Below, piece by piece: positions 1 to 7,443 of a stretch of DNA of 64,000 bases (positions within the stretch are counted from its first letter, which is position 1; the number at the start of each line of letters is the position of its first letter). This stretch comes from an uncultured Acetatifactor sp. (GTDB lineage Bacteria; Bacillota; Clostridia; Lachnospirales; Lachnospiraceae), in NCBI GenBank assembly GCA_934426825.1, contig CAKRYI010000009.1:20391-84390 (forward strand). The letters run 5' to 3'. The notes under the pieces are model-generated. The model was not told the origin of the DNA and made no database searches. It was given only the letters and a program-made list of their open reading frames with translations. Both the position numbers and the translations under genes were made by a program.

Positions 1-784
1 TTACGAGGAATTGGATTACAATCAGGTTTTGGAAAACAGGGCAATCGAGGACGGTTTTGAACCTGCTATCAAAAAGCACCAGTTTGAAGTCTGGTATCAG
101 CCGAAATACGATGCAATGGATTCCCATATCGTAGGTTCCGAGGCGCTGGTGAGATGGCGCAAGGAGGACGGCACCCTTTTGGCACCGTTTAAGTTCATTC
201 CGCTGTTTGAGCGAAACGGCATGATCCCCAGACTGGACGAGTATGTATTCCGGGAAGTGTGCAGACAGCAGAAACAGTGGGAAAAAGAGGGCAAAAAGAT
301 ATTGCCCGTGTCGGTTAATATTTCGCGCGTCAGCTTATATTATTCTAATATTGTGGAAAAATATAAGTCGATAGCGGATGGAAATGAGGTGAGCACGGAA
401 AAACTCCAACTGGAAATTACGGAGAGTGCGACCATTGATAATTCAGAAATATCGGATTTGATAGAGCAGTTCCATCAGGCGGGATTCAAGATGCTCTTGG
501 ATGATTTCGGAACCGGATATTCTTCCCTGTCCACGTTGAATGTGATGCACTTTGACGTCATGAAATTAGACAAGAGCCTGATTGACTATATCGGGGATGA
601 AAACGGCGAGAAACTGCTCCACTACATTACAAAACTGGGACAGAATCTGGGACTGCAGATTACGGCGGAAGGCGTGGAAACCGAAAATCAGCTTATCTTT
701 TTACGGGATTTGCAGTGTGACGATATTCAGGGATATTATTTCTCAAAACCTCTGCCGCAGGCGGAGTTTGAGAAACTGCTGTAA
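1..784 (+). CDS. EAL-domain cyclic-di-GMP phosphodiesterase, 3' part
   Basis: The reading frame is open to the left edge of the window, so the true start and any N-terminal sensor or GGDEF domain lie outside. What remains is a nearly complete EAL domain: the signature SEALVRW near residue 48 of the visible part, the DDFGTGYSS loop near residue 165 and the late AEGVET segment near residue 220. EAL domains hydrolyse c-di-GMP to pGpG using two metal ions, and the metal-binding acidic residues (E of EAL, DD of DDFGTG, E of AEGVE) are visible, so the domain is probably active. The 26-bp gap to the next gene holds only that gene's ribosome binding site. Whether it is a GGDEF-EAL fusion cannot be decided from this fragment. 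Confidence 0.85.
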   Translation, partial: YEELDYNQVLENRAIEDGFEPAIKKHQFEVWYQPKYDAMDSHIVGSEALVRWRKEDGTLLAPFKFIPLFERNGMIPRLDEYVFREVCRQQKQWEKEGKKILPVSVNISRVSLYYSNIVEKYKSIADGNEVSTEKLQLEITESATIDNSEISDLIEQFHQAGFKMLLDDFGTGYSSLSTLNVMHFDVMKLDKSLIDYIGDENGEKLLHYITKLGQNLGLQITAEGVETENQLIFLRDLQCDDIQGYYFSKPLPQAEFEKLL

Positions 785-810
785 AATACGGCGGGAGAAA
801 GGATTTTTAT

Positions 811-1524
811 ATGCTTCGATTAAAGAACATTTCATGGGATGCTCCGGATGGAAGGAGTATTTTAAAGGATATTAATCTGGTAGTGCCGGACGGAAAACTG
901 GTGGTGATTACCGGACCCAACGGCAGCGGCAAGACAACTTTGGCGAGAATGATAGCAGGTCTGGAACATCCGCTGTCCGGGCATATTCTCTTAAACGAGG
1001 AGGATATTACCGATTTGGACGTGACGGAGAAGGCAAAAAAGGGAATCAGTTTTGCATTCCAGCAGCCTGTGCGTTTTAAAGGAATTACGGTAAGGCAGCT
1101 ATTGGAGGTTGCCGCCGGCAAGAAATTAAAGGCGGAGGAACTCACTCAGGTATTGGGTATGGTGGGACTTGCCGCCGCAGAATATCAGGACAGGGAAGTG
1201 AACGCAACCTTGTCCGGAGGAGAAATCAAGAGGATAGAGATTGCAACCGTGCTGCTCAGACACACGGTTCTTTCTGTGTTTGATGAACCCGAAGCGGGAA
1301 TTGATTTGTGGAGTTTCAAAAACCTGATTAAAGTGTTCCAGAATATGAGAACGGATTTACAGGGTTCACTGATTATCATTTCCCATCAGGAGAGAATCCT
1401 GCGTATTGCAGACGAAATCGTACTGGTGGCAGACGGCACCATTAAAGATTCCGGCAGCCGGGAGAAAATGCTTCAAAAGGTTTTGAATGAGGAAAATGGC
1501 AGCCGTGGAGGTCAAGATGAATGA
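811..1524 (+). CDS. sufC: SufC-like Fe-S assembly ATPase
   Basis: A 237-residue soluble ABC ATPase with Walker A GPNGSGKTT (about residues 35-43), Q-loop FAFQQP, signature LSGGEIKRIE and Walker B VFDEPEAGID with an intact catalytic Glu. There are no membrane segments and no permease beside it. Instead it overlaps by 8 bp a SufB/SufD-type scaffold gene, which identifies it as the SufC ATPase of iron-sulfur cluster assembly. The start is supported by GAGAAAGGA ahead of the ATG. There is no sufS, sufU or sufD nearby, so the pair resembles the two-gene SUF-like minimal systems described in anaerobes and archaea (SmsC/SmsB). That label is inferred from family and context. Confidence 0.85.
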   Translation: MLRLKNISWDAPDGRSILKDINLVVPDGKLVVITGPNGSGKTTLARMIAGLEHPLSGHILLNEEDITDLDVTEKAKKGISFAFQQPVRFKGITVRQLLEVAAGKKLKAEELTQVLGMVGLAAAEYQDREVNATLSGGEIKRIEIATVLLRHTVLSVFDEPEAGIDLWSFKNLIKVFQNMRTDLQGSLIIISHQERILRIADEIVLVADGTIKDSGSREKMLQKVLNEENGSRGGQDE

Positions 1525-2434
1525 AATAACAAAGAAACTATTAAGAACCGTGTCTGACTGGACCGGTAAATTTGAAGGCGCTTACAATATCCGCGAGGAT
1601 GGCTGCTGTGCTGGGCGTGTGTCCACGGAGCATATCAAGATAGACAGTAAGACGGATAATCCGGGTCTGGATATTTACATTCTGCCGGGAACAAAGGGAG
1701 AAACGGTTTCCATTCCCGCATGTGTTACCCACGGCAATGTGGACGATTTGGTTTACAACGATTTTTATGTGGGAGAGAATGCGGACGTTATTATTGTGGC
1801 AGGCTGCGGCGTGCACACGGAGAACGGCGAACCGGCGAGACACAACGGAATTCATCGATTTTTCCTGGAACCCGGATCACATGTGAAATATATTGAGAAA
1901 CATATCGGCACCGGCAGAGGTGTGGGAATCCGTACCATTGACCCTGTGACGGAAGCTGAGCTAGGCGAAAATTCCGTGCTGGAGATGGATACCGCCCAGA
2001 TTGGGGGCGTGGATCATACCCTCCGTAAGACGGCGGCAAAGGTGGGCAAGGGTGCAAAGCTCATTATCAGAGAGCGTATTTTCACGGAGAAAGAGCAGAC
2101 CGCAACCACAGAATTTCAGGTGGAACTGAACGGGGAAGGCTCCGGTGCGGATTTGATTTCCCGCTCCGTTGCAAGAGAAAATTCCCATCAGGAATATGTG
2201 TCCACCATTATCGGAAATGCTCCCTGTTCCGGACATTCGGAGTGTGACGCCATCATTGACGGAAACGGCAAGGTGGACGCTTCCCCCAGATTGTTCGCCA
2301 GAGACGGGGATGCGGCGTTGATTCACGAAGCCGCAATCGGAAAGATTGCCGGAGAGCAGATATTGAAGCTGCGCACGCTGGGTCTCACCGAGGAAGAAGC
2401 GGAGCGGAAGATTATTGAGGGATTTTTGAGTTAG
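1517..2434 (+). CDS. sufB: SufB/SufD-family Fe-S scaffold protein
   Basis: A 305-residue SufB/SufD core-family protein, shorter than the roughly 470 residues of classical SufB. It shows the beta-helix style sequence of the family and a conserved-looking C-terminal part (SRSVARENSHQEY, then SGHSECDAIIDG and ASPRLFARDGDAALIHEAAIGKIAGEQ). An in-frame start exists 30 bp upstream, but the ATG at 1517 has GGAGG six bases ahead and is preferred. It overlaps sufC by 8 bp, implying translational coupling. With SufC it probably forms a minimal ATP-dependent Fe-S scaffold. The short length and missing SufD/SufS/SufU are what separate it from a complete SUF operon. Confidence 0.82.
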   Translation: MNEITKKLLRTVSDWTGKFEGAYNIREDGCCAGRVSTEHIKIDSKTDNPGLDIYILPGTKGETVSIPACVTHGNVDDLVYNDFYVGENADVIIVAGCGVHTENGEPARHNGIHRFFLEPGSHVKYIEKHIGTGRGVGIRTIDPVTEAELGENSVLEMDTAQIGGVDHTLRKTAAKVGKGAKLIIRERIFTEKEQTATTEFQVELNGEGSGADLISRSVARENSHQEYVSTIIGNAPCSGHSECDAIIDGNGKVDASPRLFARDGDAALIHEAAIGKIAGEQILKLRTLGLTEEEAERKIIEGFLS

Positions 2435-2435
2435 T

Positions 2436-2531
2436 AAGGTCTTGGGTGGAGAGGAGCCAAGTCGCCCAAGGTTCTTAGGTGAAGTGGTGCAAAGGTGCAA
2501 AGGTTCTTGGGTGCAAGGATTTCAAGGTATC
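2436..2531. repeat. Three-unit degenerate 32-bp tandem repeat
   Basis: The core AAGGTTCTTGGGTG recurs at 2436 (lacking one T), 2468 (one mismatch) and 2500, a period of 32 bp, starting two bases after the sufB stop codon. The spacers are G-rich and differ between units. No coding potential seen. Confidence 0.6.
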
Positions 2532-2564
2532 AGATTTTGAAATGTTATAAGTTGCTGTAGGTAT

Positions 2565-2594
2565 GAATAGGTTTCTACTGTTTTGGAAATCTTA
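2565..2594 (+). promoter_or_regulatory. Possible forespore (sigma-G-like) promoter of spoVAC
   Basis: GAATA (2565-2569), an 18-base spacer and AATCTTA (2588-2594) match the sigma-F/sigma-G pattern GNATA / CATNNTA with one mismatch. The same arrangement, each with about one mismatch per box, lies before spoVAD and spoVAE. Inferred by eye only. Confidence 0.4.
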
Positions 2595-2637
2595 TTGTGT
2601 AGAATAAGTGTAAAGTTTCCAAAACGGAGGAACAGCT

Positions 2638-3096
2638 ATGGCAGATGTAACAGAGACGCAAAAAAAAGAATTTAATCAATATGTGAAAGAAGTGACGCCT
2701 AAGCATAATCTGTGGCTGCAGATGCTTAAGGCGTTTCTTGTAGGCGGAATTATTTGTACTATCGGGCAGGGAATTTTAAATTACTGCACCGGTATTCTTC
2801 AAATGGACCAACAGACCGCTGGAAGCTGGTGTTCATTGATTCTTGTGCTGGCAGCAGTCATTCTGACCGGCTTCAACATTTATCCAAGCATTGTAAAATG
2901 GGGCGGCGCAGGTGCATTGGTTCCCATAACGGGATTTGCCAATTCGGTGGCAGCACCCGCGATTGAATTTCAAAAGGAAGGTCAGGTTTTCGGCATAGGC
3001 TGCAAGATATTCACCATCGCAGGCCCGGTGATTTTGTATGGCATATTCAGCAGCTGGGTGCTGGGACTGATACTTTGGCTGTTGGAGAAGATTTAG
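2638..3096 (+). CDS. spoVAC: Stage V sporulation protein AC
   Basis: 152 residues, an integral membrane protein with four or so hydrophobic segments (about residues 30-52, 60-85, 95-115, 125-150) and the family hallmarks NYCTGILQMD, GAGALVPITGFANSVAAPAIEFQKEG. SpoVAC is a mechanosensitive component of the inner-membrane channel that moves Ca2+-dipicolinate into the forespore and out during germination. AACGGAGG lies correctly before the ATG. The normal partners spoVAD and spoVAE are not adjacent; they are found 18 and 22 kb downstream in this window. Confidence 0.92.
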   Translation: MADVTETQKKEFNQYVKEVTPKHNLWLQMLKAFLVGGIICTIGQGILNYCTGILQMDQQTAGSWCSLILVLAAVILTGFNIYPSIVKWGGAGALVPITGFANSVAAPAIEFQKEGQVFGIGCKIFTIAGPVILYGIFSSWVLGLILWLLEKI

Positions 3097-3145
3097 GAGA
3101 AAGCGGGGAGGGTATAGGCAATCAACAGACAATGCAACATTGTCA

Positions 3146-3254
3146 TGATAAAGTGCCATGTAACAGAATTAAGAGCCCTGCGCAACTAAATTAAGTTCCG
3201 CACACCACTGGATTAAGAGTCATGCACAAATGAATTAAGTCCCATGTCATCAAA
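3146..3254. repeat. 22-bp tandem repeat, four to five units
   Basis: ATTAAG recurs at exactly 3168, 3190, 3212 and 3234 (period 22), followed in each unit by a degenerate AGCCCTGCGCAA-type segment. A more diverged fifth unit precedes it from about 3146. The array sits in the non-coding gap after spoVAC. Confidence 0.7.
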
Positions 3255-3279
3255 AATCTGGCTTATAACTGCCATGGGA

Positions 3280-3537
3280 GGTCTATACAACAAAAGTATA
3301 AATTTTGTTCCACTTGCAAGGTAAAATGTAGGCTGATAAGTGCTTTTTCAAGGTGCATGGGGGTCTATGGAGAAAAAGTTCTTTTTCTTCTCCACCTTTT
3401 TTGGAAAAAAGTGGTAAAGAAATTGGTATTATTTTGTATAGACCCCCAAATGCCATAAAATAGGCGAAAAAGGGCGTTTAATAGCAAGTAAGTAGAGTGA
3501 AAAGGGAGAAGAATCCAACGAAAAGTTGCTATAGACC
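3280..3537. repeat. GGTCTATACAA-family dispersed repeat, copy A
   Basis: Contains GGTCTATACAA at 3280, GGTCTATGGAG at 3362, the inverted form TTGTATAGACC at 3434 and TATAGACC at 3530. The same set of motifs in the same order recurs at 40432-40636, and one half-site lies at 61372. The gap 3097-3621 holds otherwise only the 22-bp array; I see no gene in it. Confidence 0.6.
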
Positions 3538-3621
3538 TCCGGAGACTATGGAACGACTGCGCTTCAATAGAAGAAGGCAACTTAAAAGCAAGGAAAAGTT
3601 TTAGGACTGAAGTGAAAAGTT

Positions 3622-4404
3622 TCAAGATAGAAAATAGTGGCGAATCATATTTTCAACCAATTCAGTGTCCAACGGGTGCTCTCTTGTTTCAAAGGTGGTA
3701 AGCAGGTTTACGGACGGAAGAAGCTGATTGGAGGCGTATGTCTGCAGTTTGGTAAAGACATTCTTGCTATAGGATTCATTGTCCATCATTCCAAAATGCT
3801 CCCAGTAGGACACCTCGCCCGTGAACGGATGCCGTATGGTAAAGTCGGGCTAGAGCGTACATTCCGGCAGATGTAAGGCGCATTCATAGCGAAAAGGAAT
3901 CCGGTTAATGTGGAGAAGCATTGCAATCATTGCTTCTGATTTGGAACGTACATAAAATCCAAGGCTGGTTTTGTGTATCAAATTTTCCATGTTTTTCTCA
4001 TTGCGTTCGTAATCAGCCGATGCCCATTCGGACAATTCCACAGAAATCGGCTTGAAAACAGGTTGAAGCAGCTCGCTGTACCCGAAAGAAGATTCCAACA
4101 TCTGCATGGAGTGTGGCGGCTTTTGGGAATGATGTTTAAGGTAATGTGAAAGAAGATTTTGTTCGTGGGAAAGTTCATTTTTCAAAAACAGTAAATACTT
4201 CTTTTCTGCAAGTTGTTCTGCAAACTCCCGCTCCTTTTTGGGAATATAAGTTTTGGAGTGACCGTTACTGGTGTACCATTTGGTTTTGCTGCCATCTTTG
4301 CAACAGATGAGTTTGCCGTCGGGAAGGCTTTGCAGTCGTGTTTCAATGAGTGACAGTTGTTCAGAAAGGTGTTGGTATTTTGATTTGATGTGAGTATAAA
4401 GCAA
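3622..4404 (-). pseudogene. PD-(D/E)XK-type nuclease gene interrupted by an in-frame TAG
   Basis: Reading from 4404 down, 184 codons run to a TAG at 3852-3850, and the same frame continues for 75 codons to a TGA at 3624-3622. The restored 260-residue protein is coherent: a basic N-terminal half, RSKSEAMIAMLL (about 154-165), IPFRYE, then across the stop PDF (D187) and YWEHFG (E202), followed by a Lys-containing KLQTY. That order of D, E and K around a YE strand is what PD-(D/E)XK nuclease-like proteins show. The stop replaces the residue just before the PDF motif, where Tyr (TAC or TAT) would be one base away. It removes the whole active site, so the gene is probably dead unless the stop is read through. 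Substrate unknown. Confidence 0.65.
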
Positions 4405-5080
4405 TGTGAAAACCTCCTTTTTAATAGGTCGATATAGACAAAACCGTTTGGAAATGAAATCATCTTGTGAAAAATACTTGGAAAAAGCAGCGAAACAAGA
4501 TTATGAATTAGGAAAATAGGAAAGTGCAAAGAGGGGAAGGCGGAAATAGAAAGCAGGTAAGGGAACAAGCAATATATCAGGAACAGCAAGTAGATGAGAC
4601 AACAGCAAGTATTCGGGAAAGTAGTTAAGGCGACAAAATGAATTTCATGGAAGTTGGAGAAGTATTTACAAAATGAAATGACCGGACATATAAAATAGAA
4701 AACGGAGGTAAGACAAAAATAAAGCGGAAAGAAAAATAGAGTATAAATAAAGCAAAAATATAAATAAAGAAAAATAACATTCAAGGATAAATCTATTTAA
4801 ACACAAAAGGACAGTTTCGTAAAGCATGAAAAAGGAAATATATCAGAGAACACGGAAAGCAAAGTGATGATGAAATTGCAAATCCCCAACTAAAACTTTC
4901 CTATATTGAAACCACACCACAGGTCTGGTAAACTGGATTTACCCCCAAAACCCCGATTTTTGGGGAGTGCAACCGCCGGTTGACAAATTGAATGGCGGAA
5001 TTGGTAGTGCGCAACCACCCATAATCGTATGATAAATATCACCGAAGCACACTTCGGAAAGAAAGACGAGGGAGATACAT
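4405..5080. other. Gene-free gap with purine-biased strand and small hairpins
   Basis: From about 4430 to 4900 the plus strand is strongly enriched in A and G, which gives a long but implausible reading frame rich in Phe, Leu and Ser on the other strand. Nearer the next gene there are hairpins CCCCAAAA/TTTTGGGG (4943-4965) and CCGAAG/CTTCGG (5042-5057). A TTGACA lies at 4980 without a convincing -10 box. No gene recognised. Confidence 0.5.
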
Positions 5081-6070
5081 ATGATTTTAGCTGAAAAAAT
5101 TATTACACTGAGAAAAAAGAATGGATGGTCGCAGGAAGAACTGGCGGAGAAGGTAAATGTTTCCAGACAGTCGGTTTCCAAATGGGAAGGGGCGCAGGCG
5201 GTGCCGGATTTGGAAAAGATATTGAAACTGGCAGATTTGTTTGGCGTGACAACCGATTATTTGTTAAAGGATGAGATGGGGGAGGAGGAATACGCACCGT
5301 CTACAGCAGAGGAGAATGCGCCCATGCGCCATGTATCAATGGAAGAGGCAAACGCCTTTTTGAAAGCTAAGGAAGAAACTTCCAAGACAATAGCTTTTGC
5401 TACCTTTTTATGTGTTCTGTCCCCGATATGTCTGCTGCTTTTGGGGGCGGCAAGTGAAAGCGCAAGATTTGCCGTTTCGGAAAATTTGGCGGGAGGTATA
5501 GGACTTACGGTGCTTTTATTGATGGTGGCGGCGGCAGTTCCGATGTTTATTACCAGCGGGGCAAAGACAAGTATGTATGCGTATCTGGAAGAGGAAGCGT
5601 TTGAAACGGAATATGGAGTGACCGGAATGGTCAAAGAACGGCAGAAGAAGTACCGGGACACTTATACGAAGTGCAATGTAATAGGAACCTGTCTCTGCAT
5701 CGTCTCTGCAATCCCGTTACTGTGCAGTGCTTTTCTTACGCAGGATGAATTTGTGGTAGTTTCCATGGTGTGCGTAATGCTCTTTATGGTAGCAGTCGCT
5801 GTCCTCTTTTTTATCCGGGCGGGAATACGCTGGGAAAGTATGCAGAAACTGCTTCAGGAAGGGGACTATACCGTTCAGATGAAAAAGAAGAATCCGTTGA
5901 CCAATGCGGTGAGCACGATTTACTGGCTATTGACTACAGCCATCTTTCTGGGGTATAGTTTTGTTACGGATGATTGGGAGAGAAGCTGGATTGTATGGCC
6001 TGTGGCGGGAGTGCTGTTTGGGGCTGTGATGATAGTGGTGAGAACTATCGACGGCAGGAAAGACAACTAG
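5081..6070 (+). CDS. XRE-family HTH regulator with membrane-spanning C-terminal half
   Basis: 329 residues. Residues 1-65 form a Cro/C1-type helix-turn-helix (WSQEELAEKVNVSRQSVSKWE, then DLFGVTTDYLLKDE). The rest holds about six hydrophobic helices, near residues 105-125, 136-158, 200-220, 226-248, 275-295 and 302-320. This layout, a DNA-binding head tethered to the membrane, is common in Firmicutes but the signal sensed is unknown. GAGGGAGA precedes the ATG. The 5' leader holds a small hairpin at 5042-5057. It stands alone between two gaps, so the target may be itself or the dehydrogenase gene 73 bp downstream. Confidence 0.8.
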   Translation: MILAEKIITLRKKNGWSQEELAEKVNVSRQSVSKWEGAQAVPDLEKILKLADLFGVTTDYLLKDEMGEEEYAPSTAEENAPMRHVSMEEANAFLKAKEETSKTIAFATFLCVLSPICLLLLGAASESARFAVSENLAGGIGLTVLLLMVAAAVPMFITSGAKTSMYAYLEEEAFETEYGVTGMVKERQKKYRDTYTKCNVIGTCLCIVSAIPLLCSAFLTQDEFVVVSMVCVMLFMVAVAVLFFIRAGIRWESMQKLLQEGDYTVQMKKKNPLTNAVSTIYWLLTTAIFLGYSFVTDDWERSWIVWPVAGVLFGAVMIVVRTIDGRKDN

Positions 6071-6143
6071 CGGAAAATTATCCATAAACAAGAAATGTCC
6101 ATAAATTTAGAAAAAATATAAAAGCAGGAAAAGAGGAAGCAAG

Positions 6144-7205
6144 ATGCAGACAGGAAGCAGCATAGCAATACCGGTAATTTTGAAAGTAGGGAATGGTGCC
6201 TTAAAAAATATCGGCGAATATCTCAGAGCGGAGAAACTGGAAGAAGTAGTTATCTATTTCGGAAACGGTTTGATTGATATGTTCGGCATGGACGTTATGA
6301 ATTCCTTAAAGCAGGAAGGCATTAACGTGCTGGAGTACAACGAATTGGACACCGTGGACATTGACGATATTATTACACTGGCATTTGCAATTCCCAACAA
6401 AGCCAAGGCAGTCATTTCCATTGGCGGCGGCAAGGTAATTGATGCCGGAAAATATGCGGCTTTTCTGCGCAACCTGCCCTTTATCAGTGTACCGACTTCC
6501 AGCTCCAGCGACGGATTTTCCAGCGCAAGCGCTTCCCTGATTGTACATGGAAGAAGAACTTCCGTTCCGGCAAGACTGGCATACGGTATTATTGTAGACA
6601 CGGAGGTTATTCGCACGGCGCCGGTGAAATTTATTTATTCCGGAATCGGCGACATGGTATCGAAAATCACGGCTCTGTACGACTGGATATTCGAGGAGCA
6701 GCATGGCTACAGTGTAGTCAATGATTTTGCGGTCATGATTGCCAAAAAGGCAGTCAACAGTTTTGTGAGAACACCTTACCAGAGTATTCAGGACCAGTTG
6801 TTTTTGAAGGAATTGCTGGATTCCCTGTCCATGAGCGGCATTGCAAACGAAATCGCGGGAAGCAGTGCGCCCACCAGCGGAAGCGAACATTTGATTTCCC
6901 ACGCGCTGGATAAAATTCTGGAGCACCCTCAGTTACACGGTATACAGGTCGGAATTGCTACCTATATAATGGCGAAGGTTCAGGACCATCGTTATGTGAG
7001 AGTCAACACCGTGCTTCAAGATACGGGATTTTGGGATTATGTGGCTACTCTGCAGATGAAGCGCAGCGACTTTTTGGCAGCAATCGATATGGCACCGTCC
7101 ATCAAACCCCACCGCCATACGTATCTGCATGAGGAAAAATACCGTGAAGCGGCGAAAAAACTGGTGATGGAAGACGAAGTATTGCAAAAAGTGCTTGTGG
7201 ATTAA
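6144..7205 (+). CDS. Glycerol-1-phosphate dehydrogenase-like iron-alcohol dehydrogenase
   Basis: 353 residues of the dehydroquinate synthase/iron-alcohol dehydrogenase fold. Visible are the NAD-binding GGGKVIDAGK (about 93-102), PTSSSSDGFSSASASLI (about 116-132), the Asp of YSGIGDMVSKITALYDW, and the metal-ligand histidines in GSEHLISHALD and HPQLHGIQVG. The sequence around PTSSSSDGFSS resembles the G1P dehydrogenase branch (EgsA/AraM) more than the alcohol dehydrogenases. The reaction would be reduction of dihydroxyacetone phosphate to sn-glycerol-1-phosphate or a related substrate. Substrate is inferred. A terminator follows, so it appears monocistronic. Confidence 0.75.
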   Translation: MQTGSSIAIPVILKVGNGALKNIGEYLRAEKLEEVVIYFGNGLIDMFGMDVMNSLKQEGINVLEYNELDTVDIDDIITLAFAIPNKAKAVISIGGGKVIDAGKYAAFLRNLPFISVPTSSSSDGFSSASASLIVHGRRTSVPARLAYGIIVDTEVIRTAPVKFIYSGIGDMVSKITALYDWIFEEQHGYSVVNDFAVMIAKKAVNSFVRTPYQSIQDQLFLKELLDSLSMSGIANEIAGSSAPTSGSEHLISHALDKILEHPQLHGIQVGIATYIMAKVQDHRYVRVNTVLQDTGFWDYVATLQMKRSDFLAAIDMAPSIKPHRHTYLHEEKYREAAKKLVMEDEVLQKVLVD

Positions 7206-7216
7206 AGAATGAGAAT

Positions 7217-7249
7217 TCCTCTCAGCTAACGGGCTGGGGGGATTTTTTT
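7217..7249 (+). terminator. Intrinsic terminator after the dehydrogenase gene
   Basis: TCCTCTCAGC (7217-7226) pairs with GCTGGGGGGA (7233-7242), allowing G-T pairs, around a six-base loop and is followed by seven T. Confidence 0.75.
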
Positions 7250-7330
7250 GTGTACATTGTATAAAAAAACGCTTTATTTTCATGAAAAAAGATTTGCAGA
7301 TTTCAGTAGCGCAAAAGCAATGGTATAGTG

Positions 7331-7362
7331 TATAATGAAATCACAAAATAAAAACGTTTTTA
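7331..7362 (+). promoter_or_regulatory. -10 box and palindromic operator upstream of the GH3 gene
   Basis: TATAAT at 7331-7336 is followed by the perfect 14-bp palindrome TAAAAACGTTTTTA (7349-7362). A palindrome with a CG centre just past the transcription start suits a LacI-type sugar repressor. No clear -35 box was found. The regulator is not in the window. Confidence 0.45.
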
Positions 7363-7443
7363 GTTAATGCACGGTGTTTACTCAACAGGGAAATGAAATG
7401 GCTGTGAGAAATATGGCGCGGTGCATGGGAGAGAGGTATAACA

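Noticed and set aside
3146..3254. CRISPR array
   Set aside because: The 22-bp units are contiguous and degenerate, with no spacers and no cas genes.
3850..3852. Pyrrolysine or other recoding at the in-frame TAG
   Set aside because: No recoding element or pyl genes are visible, and a simple Tyr-to-stop change explains it.
4182..4784. 200-codon minus-strand frame rich in Phe, Leu and Cys
   Set aside because: It arises from the purine-biased strand, overlaps the broken nuclease gene and has no plausible start signals.
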